Source: Albimonas donghaensis (GTDB taxonomy: Bacteria > Pseudomonadota > Alphaproteobacteria > Rhodobacterales > Rhodobacteraceae). From it: a stretch of 64,000 bases of DNA. The position numbers and the translations under genes are program-made. Below the pieces are notes generated by a model that was not told the DNA's origin, did no database searches, and saw only the letters and a list, made by a program, of their open reading frames with translations. Shown here piece after piece: positions 44,215-50,782 of this stretch; within the stretch, counting starts at the first letter, position 1; every line of letters begins with the position of its first letter. The DNA is taken from NCBI RefSeq assembly GCF_900106695.1, contig NZ_FNMZ01000008.1, positions 62,001-126,000 of the forward strand, in the 5' to 3' direction.

Positions 44215-45843
44215 ATGGTGGAGCGGCGCGATGCGGCGCTGTCCGCGCCTTGCGTGCTGCGCGAGGCGCTGGAGCGGCGAGCGGGCGCGGAGCCCGATGC
44301 GGTCTGCGCGGTGTTCGAGGACGGCGCGGTCTGGACCTGCGCCGGGGCGCTGAGGAAGATCCGCAGGGCGGCGGCGGGATTGCAGCGGCTGGGCGTGCGC
44401 CAGGACGACCGGGTTCTGGTGATGATGCCCAATGGCGAGACCGGGCTGCTGGCGATGTTCGCGGCCAACTACATCGGCGCGGTCTCGGCCCCGGTGAACA
44501 CCGCCTATCGGGGCGGGCTTCTGGCGCATGTGGTGGGCGACGCGGGGGCGGTCGTGGCGGTGGTCCATCCGGCGCTGCTCGACCGGCTGACCACGGAGAC
44601 GCGCGGGGGGCTCGAAAAGATCATCGTGGCGGGAGAGGCGCCGGCGGGGGTCACGGTCCCCGGGGCGGCGTTGTTCGACCTCTCGGTGTTCGACGCCGAC
44701 GAGGACCCCGCGCCGCCCCCGCGCCCCATCGCGGCTTGGGACGTGCAGTCGATCATCTACACTTCCGGCACCACCGGCCCGTCGAAAGGCGTGCTCGCCA
44801 CCTACATGCAGGCCTACACCGCCACCTGCCCGGAGACGTGGAGCTTCAGCCGCCCCGACGACCGCCACCTGCTCCACATGCCGATCTTTCATATCGGCGG
44901 GGCGTTTCTGGCGCATATGGCGCTGTGTTCGGGCGGCTCCATCGCGGTGGTCGAGTCGTTCCGCACCGACGATTTCTGGGACGTGATCCGGCGGCTGGAA
45001 GTGACCAACGCCTTCCTGCTGGGCGCGATGGCGACGTTCCTGCTCAAACGCCCGCCGGCCCCCGACGACCGCGAGCATCGCCTGCGCGTCGCGGCGATCG
45101 TGCCGCTGGGCCAGTCGGGGCCGGCCTTTCACGAACGCTTCGGATGCGACGTCCACACGCTCTTCAACATGACCGAGATCTGCTCGCCCCTGATCTCCGG
45201 CCCCAACCCGGCGAAACCGGGGATCTGCGGGCGGCCCCGCCCCGGCGTCGAGATCCGACTGGTCGACTCCCACGACATCGAGGTCCCCGACGGGACGCCG
45301 GGCGAGATGATGCTGCGCGCCGATCAGGTCTGGGCGATCACGCCCGGCTATCACAACCGCCCGGAGGCCACCGTCGCCGCCTGGCGCAACGGCTGGTTTC
45401 ACACCGGCGACGTGTTCGTGAAGGACGCGGACGGCGACTTCCGCTTCGTCGACCGCATCAAGGACGCGATTCGGCGGCGGGGCGAGAACATCTCCTCCTA
45501 CGAGGTGGAGGTGGAGATCCTCGCCCATCCCGATGTGCGCGAGGCGGCGGTGGTCGCCGTGCCCTCCGAACATGGCGAGGACGAGGTGCTCGCCGTCATC
45601 GCCCCCGTCGCCGGGCGGGCGCTGGAGCCGGAGGCGCTGATCGCGTTCCTGCGCCCGCGCCTCGCGCATTTCATGATCCCGCGCTTCGTGCGGGTGCTCG
45701 ACGCCCTCCCCAAGACCCCGACCGAGAAGGTGGAGAAGCACCGCCTCCGCGCCGAGGGCCTGACCCCCGACTGCTGGGACCGCGAGGCCGCCGGCATCGT
45801 CATCCGCCGCGACCGTCTCGCCCCCCCGAGGAGCCCCCAATGA
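44215..45843 (+). CDS. AMP-dependent acyl-CoA synthetase/ligase (CaiC-like)
   Basis: This 542-residue ANL-superfamily enzyme activates a carboxylic acid with ATP and CoA. The start at 44215 follows GGGGAGGAAACG; a longer frame to 44014 lacks a ribosome site and crosses the divergent promoter. The phosphate loop TSGTTGPSKG is at residues 183-192, the adenylate segment FNMTEICSP near 310-320, the hinge DRIKDAIRRRGENISSYEVE near 420, and the catalytic C-terminal Lys lies in TPTEKVEKHRLR. The pattern is closest to crotonobetaine/carnitine-CoA ligase-type enzymes. It would activate an acid released by ester or lactone hydrolysis after the monooxygenase. Confidence 0.9.
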   Translation: MVERRDAALSAPCVLREALERRAGAEPDAVCAVFEDGAVWTCAGALRKIRRAAAGLQRLGVRQDDRVLVMMPNGETGLLAMFAANYIGAVSAPVNTAYRGGLLAHVVGDAGAVVAVVHPALLDRLTTETRGGLEKIIVAGEAPAGVTVPGAALFDLSVFDADEDPAPPPRPIAAWDVQSIIYTSGTTGPSKGVLATYMQAYTATCPETWSFSRPDDRHLLHMPIFHIGGAFLAHMALCSGGSIAVVESFRTDDFWDVIRRLEVTNAFLLGAMATFLLKRPPAPDDREHRLRVAAIVPLGQSGPAFHERFGCDVHTLFNMTEICSPLISGPNPAKPGICGRPRPGVEIRLVDSHDIEVPDGTPGEMMLRADQVWAITPGYHNRPEATVAAWRNGWFHTGDVFVKDADGDFRFVDRIKDAIRRRGENISSYEVEVEILAHPDVREAAVVAVPSEHGEDEVLAVIAPVAGRALEPEALIAFLRPRLAHFMIPRFVRVLDALPKTPTEKVEKHRLRAEGLTPDCWDREAAGIVIRRDRLAPPRSPQ

Positions 45844-46436
45844 GCCGCCCCGTCATCCGCGCCTACACCGACTACAAAAGCCCCTACGCCTTCGTGGCGC
45901 TGGGCCCGACGCTGGAGTTCGCCGCCCGCTGGAACGCGAAGCTGGAATGGCTGCCCTACACGCTGCGCATCGCCGAATATCTCGATGCGGTGGACACGCG
46001 CAGCCCGCATAACTGGCGCAAGGTCCGCTACGCCTACATGGACGCGCGGCGCTATGCGAACCTTCAGGGGCTGACGCTGAAGGGGCCGCGCAGGATCTAC
46101 GACGGCTATTATGCGAATGCCGGGATGCTTTTCACCCAGCGCGCCGGCGGGTTCGACGCCTACCACCGCACGGTCTTCGAAAAGTTCTGGAAGCATGAGC
46201 TCGACGTGGACTCCCTCGACGACATCCGCGCCGAGATCGCGGCCGTGGGCGCCGACGCGGACGCCTTCGCGGCCTATGCCGAAGGCCCGGGGCGGGAGGA
46301 GCAGTCCCGCATCGTCGCCGAGGCCGAGGACGCCGGCATCTTCGGCGTGCCGAGCTTCGTCCATGAGAGCGAGCTGTTCTGGGGCGGCGACCGGATCTGG
46401 ATGCTCGAAGACCGGCTGCGCGCCCGGGCCGGCTGA
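45840..46436 (+). CDS. 2-hydroxychromene-2-carboxylate isomerase / DsbA-fold protein
   Basis: This 198-residue kappa-GST/DsbA-fold protein is coupled to the ligase by an ATGA overlap. YTDYKSPYAFVAL at residues ~9-21 is the glutathione-site loop of 2-hydroxychromene-2-carboxylate isomerases, with Ser replacing the CxxC of true thiol oxidoreductases. FGVPSFVHESELFWGGDR near residue 170 contains the cis-Pro loop and the conserved WGxDR. No signal peptide is seen. In aromatic degradation these enzymes isomerise ring-cleavage products using glutathione; here the precise substrate is unknown. Confidence 0.88.
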   Translation: MSRPVIRAYTDYKSPYAFVALGPTLEFAARWNAKLEWLPYTLRIAEYLDAVDTRSPHNWRKVRYAYMDARRYANLQGLTLKGPRRIYDGYYANAGMLFTQRAGGFDAYHRTVFEKFWKHELDVDSLDDIRAEIAAVGADADAFAAYAEGPGREEQSRIVAEAEDAGIFGVPSFVHESELFWGGDRIWMLEDRLRARAG

Positions 46437-46695
46437 CCCCGCCCGACCGCGCGGCGCCTCGCCCCCGCAGGTTGACCCCCGCAGGTTGACCCCTGACAAG
46501 CGTCAGGGTATCGATCGGGCTCGGGCTGCGGCGCCGTGCCGGGCGCCGGGCAAGGGGGCGCGCTCGCAGCGCAAGGGCCGGGCGGCGCCCGATGAGCGAG
46601 CCGAAGCCGAAGGCGCTCGGCGTCGGGCGCCCGCCCTCTCCCCCGGCGGCGGGGACCGACCCGCCGCCGTCGACCAGACCTGACAGGAGCGTGCC
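46437..46695 (+). other. Spacer with short direct repeat before the GST gene
   Basis: This 259-bp gap has a 15-bp-period direct repeat, CCCGCAGGTTGACCC twice near 46465-46493. The rest is GC-rich sequence without a recognisable gene. The GST ATG at 46696 is preceded by TGACAGGAGCG, a good ribosome site. Whether the GST is cotranscribed with the ligase is unclear. Confidence 0.4.
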
Positions 46696-47703
46696 ATGAC
46701 GCTGGAACTGCTGGGAGCGCCCGGCTCCCCCTACACCCGCAAGATGCTGGCGCTGCTGCGCTATCGGCGCATCCCCTACGCGGTGCGCTGGGGCAGCCAC
46801 CGCCAGCCTTCGCCCGGTCTGCCCGATCCGAAGGTGAAGCTGCTGCCCACGGTCTATTTCCCGACCGCCGACGGTCTGGAGGCGGTCACCGACTCGACCC
46901 CCATTCTCCGCCGCCTGGAAGCCGAGCATGACGGACGCTCCGCCCTGCCCGCCGATCCCGCGCTCGCCTTCTTCGACGCGCTCATCGAGGACTACGCGGA
47001 CGAGTGGCTGACCAAGCCGATGTTCCACTTCCGCTGGGCGCACGAAGCCGACGCGCGCAACGCAGGGCCGCTGCTGGCGTTCTGGCAGGACACGACCCTG
47101 TCCGACGCGGAGGGCGAGCGGATCTCCTCCGAACTGACCCGCCGCCAGATCGACCGGCTTCACGTCGTGGGCTCGAACCCGGAGACGGCGGAAACCATCG
47201 AGCGGAGCTTCGAGCGGCTGGTGGACCTGCTCGACCGGCGCCTTTCGGTTCAGGGCTTCGTGCTCGGCGCCCGTCCGGCCGCTTCGGATTTCGCGATATT
47301 CGGTCAGCTGACCCAGCTGGGCGTGGTCGAGCCGACCTCCGCCGCGATCCTGGGCGCGCGCTCCGGGCGGCTGCGCGCCTGGATCGACCGGGTCGAGGAC
47401 CTCTCCGGCCTCGCGCCCGCGCCCGACGGATGGCTGAGCGACCTGTCCGCGCTCCGGCCGCTGCTGTCTGAGATCGGGCGGACCTACGCGCCCTTCCTCC
47501 TGGCCAACGCCGCGGCGGTGACGGAGGGCGCGGCGGAGGTCCGCGCGGAGATCGACGGGCGCCCCTGGGTGCAGCCCCCCTTCCCCTACCAGGCCAAGTG
47601 CCTCGCCACCCTCCGCGAGGCGCACCGCTCCCTTCCGCCCGCCTCGCGCGACGCTGCGGATGCGGCGATGGACGGGACGGGCTGCGAGACCCTTTTCCGT
47701 TGA
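46696..47703 (+). CDS. Glutathione S-transferase family protein
   Basis: This 335-residue protein has an N-terminal thioredoxin-fold GST domain (LELLGAPGSPYTRKMLALLRY; the glutathione-contact DSTPILRRLE near residue 65) followed by an unusually long helical region of ~250 residues, compared with ~120 in ordinary GSTs. The C-terminal domain includes GFVLGARPAASDFAIFGQLT, the GST-C capping motif. The extra C-terminal ~90 residues end WVQPPFPYQAKCLATLREA. It is found with a monooxygenase and glutathione-dependent isomerase, suggesting glutathione chemistry in the same pathway. A hairpin starts 5 nt after the stop. Confidence 0.85.
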   Translation: MTLELLGAPGSPYTRKMLALLRYRRIPYAVRWGSHRQPSPGLPDPKVKLLPTVYFPTADGLEAVTDSTPILRRLEAEHDGRSALPADPALAFFDALIEDYADEWLTKPMFHFRWAHEADARNAGPLLAFWQDTTLSDAEGERISSELTRRQIDRLHVVGSNPETAETIERSFERLVDLLDRRLSVQGFVLGARPAASDFAIFGQLTQLGVVEPTSAAILGARSGRLRAWIDRVEDLSGLAPAPDGWLSDLSALRPLLSEIGRTYAPFLLANAAAVTEGAAEVRAEIDGRPWVQPPFPYQAKCLATLREAHRSLPPASRDAADAAMDGTGCETLFR

Positions 47704-47707
47704 TCCA

Positions 47708-47733
47708 GGCGCCGGCCGGGAGCGGTCGGCGCC
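47708..47733 (+). terminator. Hairpin after the GST gene
   Basis: GGCGCCGGCC pairs with GGTCGGCGCC over 10 positions with one G-T wobble and a 6-nt loop. It is likely the end of the ligase/isomerase/GST transcript and separates it from the regulatory region that follows. C-rich sequence, not a T run, follows. Confidence 0.5.
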
Positions 47734-47877
47734 CTGCCCCCCCTCAAGGCCTCGCCCATGGAAATCGCGCGGAGCTCCTGTTCGGCGCGGCTTCCGCGGT
47801 TCGCCAAGGGGGGGGCGTCACCCGCACGCCTTCAGAACCCGGGCGCATCGGGGAAAACCGGCATGGCTCCGGGTTTC

Positions 47878-47890
47878 TCTCGGAACGAGA
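47878..47890. promoter_or_regulatory. Dyad 1, candidate sigma-54 enhancer (UAS)
   Basis: TCTCG-GAA-CGAGA is a 13-bp inverted repeat with perfect 5-bp arms. It sits ~140 bp upstream of the sigma-54 promoter and exactly 30 bp, centre to centre, from a nearly identical dyad. Paired dyads at this distance are the usual binding sites of sigma-54 activators; the adjacent LuxO-like protein is the obvious candidate. Confidence 0.6.
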
Positions 47891-47907
47891 CTTCCGATGA
47901 CCCCGCG

Positions 47908-47920
47908 TCTCGAAACGAGA
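47908..47920. promoter_or_regulatory. Dyad 2, candidate sigma-54 enhancer (UAS)
   Basis: TCTCG-AAA-CGAGA repeats dyad 1 with one base changed in the spacer. The conserved arms and ~3-turn phasing argue that this is a cooperative activator site and not chance. It ends 100 bp before the -24 element. Confidence 0.6.
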
Positions 47921-48019
47921 AGGCCCCTCGTGCCAGGTTGATTTCTCGACCGGGCGACGCACTCCCCCATTGCATTGAAAAGATACAGAAAAATTTCTTT
48001 CCCAATCCCGGCGCCAAGG

Positions 48020-48037
48020 TTGGCACGAAGGCTGCAA
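48020..48037 (+). promoter_or_regulatory. Sigma-54 promoter
   Basis: TTGGCACGAAGGCTGCAA contains the -24 GG and -12 GC separated by exactly 10 nt. It matches the consensus YTGGCACGrNNNTTGCW at every fixed base except the first T of TTGC. Transcription would begin near 48047, inside the gene-free region, 670 nt before the LuxO-like start. An AT-rich tract just upstream could allow DNA bending between the dyads and the promoter. Confidence 0.65.
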
Positions 48038-48046
48038 TTACTTGGT

Positions 48047-48459
48047 CAGGCGGGTCGACGGCCGGCCGGCCAGATCGGGAGGGAAGCGGAATAGTTGGAA
48101 CGATAGCTGCCAGTCACCTGGAAAGCGCGAACGGCGAGACGGTCGGCTTCGCCGCTATCGGCGACAGGTCGGGCGACAGGAACGTCGCCGGAGCGCGCTG
48201 ACCCAAGGCATCAGGCTGTCCCCGCCGGCGCGCGGGGCGGTCAAACAGGAAAGGCGACTCCGGACCTTACCCCCCCAGCGTCGCCCAGCCCCGGCGTCCC
48301 GAAATTCGAAGCGTAGCGTAGTTCTTCTCAGCGTGTGCAGTCAGTATCAGCGTAGCGTCTTGAAACCTGGAGAAGTTCGATTTTCGGAGACGCCGGTTGG
48401 CGCCCCGAGGCCCCAGCGTCGCATCGCTCCCCCCCAAGGGCGACGCGCGCCGGGGCCTC
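48047..48459 (+). ncRNA. Candidate sigma-54-driven regulatory RNA or leader
   Basis: The transcript predicted from the sigma-54 promoter crosses sequence without a gene and contains a hairpin at 48172-48189 (GGCGAC/GTCGCC), another at 48220-48237 (CCCCGC/GCGGGG) and a large stem at 48407-48459 in which GAGGCCCC pairs with GGGGCCTC and GCGTCGC with GCGACGC. No T-run terminator was found, so the 3' end is a guess. It may be a stand-alone small RNA, as Qrr RNAs are beside luxO in vibrios, or the long 5' leader of the regulator gene. No sequence similarity to Qrr RNAs is claimed. Confidence 0.28.
48095..48112 (+). promoter_or_regulatory. Second, weaker sigma-54-like element
   Basis: TTGGAACGATAGCTGCCA has the same GG-N10-GC spacing as the element 75 bp upstream and shares 14 of 18 positions with it, but lacks the C of GGCAC. 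It could be a decayed duplicate or a secondary promoter. Confidence 0.35.
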
Positions 48460-48538
48460 ACCCCATCGTCAAACGCGCGGCGGGGCCCGGAAGCCATGGC
48501 GCCGCGAAGACAGAGTTGCGGGCGACAAGAATACGATG

Positions 48539-48553
48539 CTCTTATTATAAGAG
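48539..48553. promoter_or_regulatory. AT-rich dyad upstream of the LuxO-like gene
   Basis: CTCTTAT-T-ATAAGAG is a perfect 7-bp inverted repeat in otherwise GC-rich DNA, 168 bp before the regulator ATG. It could be an operator or an IHF-like bending site region. It is not terminator-like. Confidence 0.4.
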
Positions 48554-48720
48554 TTGCTTAAATTGCCGACCGGACGGAGACGCCTGATCGCGAACACTTT
48601 CGAAGCATGGAGTTTACTTTCAAGATAATTTGAAAGAGAACTTCATCATTGCGCACAGCCCTTGCGTGAGGCGGCCCGGGCGGGCGCGCGCTTGTCCGAC
48701 CTGAGCTGAGTGGAGCGGCC

Positions 48721-50178
48721 ATGATCTCCGTTGAACCGCCGTGTCGACGAATACTGGTGGTCGAAGACAGTCCCACCGTCGCCATGCTGTGCCGGGAGCA
48801 TCTGAGCCGGGCCGGCTACGACGTAACCGTCGTGGAAACCGGGGCGGACTGCCTTGACGCGCTTGAGGCGGCGACTCCCGCGGCGATGCTGCTGGACCTC
48901 GGCCTGCCCGACATGAACGGCATCGATCTGCTGCGCGAGGTGAAGCGCCGGGACCTGCGGACAAGCGTGGTGGTCATCACCTCCAACGCGTCGCTGACAA
49001 GCGCCGTGGATGCGATGCGATGCGGCGCCTTCGACTACATCGTCAAGCCCTTCGCCGGCGAGCGGATCGTCACCACGGTGCGCAACGCGGCGGAGAAATT
49101 CGCGCTTTCCGAAGAGGTCAGAACCTACCGCCAGCAGAAGCCTCGCACAGACTTCGCCGGCATGATCGGCTCCTCCGTGGCGATGCAGTCCGTGTACCGG
49201 GTGATTGAAAGCGCCGCCGCGTCGCGCGCCACGGTCTTCATCACCGGGGAAAGCGGGACCGGCAAGGAACTCTGCGCTCACGCGGTCCACAGCGAAAGCC
49301 CGCGGGCGAAAGGGCCGTTCGTGGCGATCAACTGCGCCGCGATCCCGCGGGAGCTCATGGAATCCGAGATCTTCGGCCACATGAAGGGCGCCTTCACCAA
49401 TGCCGGCGCGGACCGGGCCGGCGCGGCGATGCGCGCGGATGGCGGCACGCTGTTCCTGGACGAGATCTGCGAAATGGACCTGGATCTCCAGGCCAAGATC
49501 CTGCGGCTGACGCAGAGCGGCACGTTCGAGCGGGTGGGCGCCTCCCGGACCGAATCCGTCGATATCCGCATCGTCTGCGCGACCAATCGCGACCCGTGGG
49601 CCGAGGTTCAGGCCGGCCGTTTCCGCGAGGATCTGTTCTACCGCCTGCACGTCCTGCCGCTCGAACTGCCTGCGCTGCGGGACCGGGGCGACGACATCCT
49701 CCAGCTCGCCCGCTTCTTCCTTTCGACCATTTCCGGGCAGGAAGGCGCCGCCTGCGAAAGCTTCGCGCCCGACGCCATAGCGCGGCTGCTTTCCCATTCA
49801 TGGCCCGGCAATGTGCGCGAGCTTGAGAACGCGCTGCATAACGCCGTGGTCCTGAACGCCGCCGAAAAGGAGCTTTCGGCGGCCATGCTGCCCCGTCGCC
49901 TGGGCGGATCCGGCGATGGCGCGGCGATCGGCGTTTCGCCCGCGCCCGCCAGGCCGAAAACGGGAGGCGACGCCCCGACCGGGCGTTTGAGTTTCGACTC
50001 CGAAACGGAGGTCGTCCCGATGTGGGCCGTCGAACGCGACGCGATCGAACACGCCCTGCGCCTTTGCGACGGCAACGTCCCGCTGGCCGCGGCCCGTCTG
50101 CAGATCGGCGTCTCGACGATCTACCGCAAGAAATCCGAATGGGCCAAGTCGAAGGCGCCGCTCGGCGCCGCCGACTGA
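48721..50178 (+). CDS. LuxO/NtrC-type sigma-54 response regulator
   Basis: This 485-residue activator has three domains. The receiver (residues ~8-125) has phospho-acceptor Asp59 in MLLDLGLPD and Lys in IVKPF. The AAA+ domain (~145-380) has Walker A GESGTGKE near 176, GGTLFLDEICEMDLDLQ and the arginine-finger region FREDLFYRLHVLPL. The C-terminal Fis-type helix-turn-helix is GNVPLAAARLQIGVSTIYR. The stretch RADGGTLFLDEICEMD and SGTFERVG resembles the LuxO branch. The sigma-54 contact loop reads GAFTNA (223-228) instead of GAFTGA. It is followed by a secreted sensor-like protein and a hybrid kinase, its presumed partners. Confidence 0.92.
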   Translation: MISVEPPCRRILVVEDSPTVAMLCREHLSRAGYDVTVVETGADCLDALEAATPAAMLLDLGLPDMNGIDLLREVKRRDLRTSVVVITSNASLTSAVDAMRCGAFDYIVKPFAGERIVTTVRNAAEKFALSEEVRTYRQQKPRTDFAGMIGSSVAMQSVYRVIESAAASRATVFITGESGTGKELCAHAVHSESPRAKGPFVAINCAAIPRELMESEIFGHMKGAFTNAGADRAGAAMRADGGTLFLDEICEMDLDLQAKILRLTQSGTFERVGASRTESVDIRIVCATNRDPWAEVQAGRFREDLFYRLHVLPLELPALRDRGDDILQLARFFLSTISGQEGAACESFAPDAIARLLSHSWPGNVRELENALHNAVVLNAAEKELSAAMLPRRLGGSGDGAAIGVSPAPARPKTGGDAPTGRLSFDSETEVVPMWAVERDAIEHALRLCDGNVPLAAARLQIGVSTIYRKKSEWAKSKAPLGAAD

Positions 50179-50211
50179 ACCCAGCCCTCTTTCAGACCGG
50201 GAGCCGTCTCC

Positions 50212-50760
50212 ATGCCCCAGCCCATCGCAAGCCGCGCCCGCCCCTCCCGTCCGGTCCTGCAGGCCATCGCGGCGATCGCCTTCTTCCTCGCCGGCCCTGC
50301 GACGCTCCGGGCGGATGAGGTCTTGCCGGAGCCCGCGGGCGCGGTGCTTCTCACGGTCAGCGGCGTCGCGGCCCGCTCGGCGGGCGAGGACGTGGCGAAG
50401 CTGGATCTGGCGATGCTCGAAGCCCTTCCGGTCACCCGCTTCCGAACCTCGACGATCTGGACCGAAGGCGTTTCGGAATTCACCGGAGTCGCGCTTGGCG
50501 ATCTGCTCACCTACCTGGGCGCCGAGGGGACCCGCATCGAAGCCGTCGCGCTCAACGACTACAAGGTGACGATCCCGTTCTCCGACGCAGTGAAGGAGGG
50601 GCCGATCGTCGCCTACCGCGTGGATGGCGCGTTGCTGAAGCGGCGGGAGAAGGGACCGCTCTGGGTCGTCTATCCCTATGACGCGAACCCTGATTACCAG
50701 ACCGAAGTGATCTATTCGCGCAGCATCTGGCAGCTTGACCGCATCGTGGTCGGCGAGTGA
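50212..50760 (+). CDS. Secreted cysteine-free molybdopterin (SUOX)-domain-like protein
   Basis: This 182-residue exported protein has a signal peptide (VLQAIAAIAFFLAGPATLRA, cleavage before DEV). The mature part resembles the oxidoreductase molybdopterin-binding fold: LLTVSGVAARSAGE, LDLAMLEALP, WTEGVSEFTGVALGDLLTYLG, the DYKVTIPFSD strand and GPLWVVYPYDANPDY. It has no cysteine at all, so it lacks the Cys that binds molybdenum in SUOX-family enzymes and is unlikely to be a redox enzyme. It sits 33 nt after the response regulator and 22 nt before the kinase. A periplasmic ligand-binding or sensing role for the kinase is inferred. Fold assignment is by pattern and would need a profile search. 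Confidence 0.75.
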   Translation: MPQPIASRARPSRPVLQAIAAIAFFLAGPATLRADEVLPEPAGAVLLTVSGVAARSAGEDVAKLDLAMLEALPVTRFRTSTIWTEGVSEFTGVALGDLLTYLGAEGTRIEAVALNDYKVTIPFSDAVKEGPIVAYRVDGALLKRREKGPLWVVYPYDANPDYQTEVIYSRSIWQLDRIVVGE

Positions 50761-50782
50761 GGGCGCGGAGCGAGCCGACGGC

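Larger units (their letters stand above)
47704..48720 (+). other. 1-kb regulatory region with no recognisable gene
   Basis: This is the longest gap in the central part of the window. Frames within it encode no recognisable protein and have Arg/Pro-rich shadow composition. In order it holds a terminator hairpin, two dyads (47878, 47908), an AT-rich tract (47965-48010), a near-consensus sigma-54 promoter (48020), a weaker copy (48095), short hairpins (48172-48189), a repeated AGCGTAGCGT (48310 and 48349), a large stem-loop (48407-48459), an AT-rich dyad (48539) and the leader of the LuxO-like gene. The layout suggests a regulatory RNA or a long regulated leader. Confidence 0.6.

Noticed and set aside
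47758-48201. A 147-codon plus-strand frame near the dyads and sigma-54 promoter
   Set aside because: No domain or codon pattern supports it, and it spans the dyads and the promoter.
48042-48587. A 181-codon plus-strand frame in the regulatory region
   Set aside because: The product is Arg/Pro-rich without recognisable motifs, lacks a ribosome site and overlaps structured and regulatory elements.
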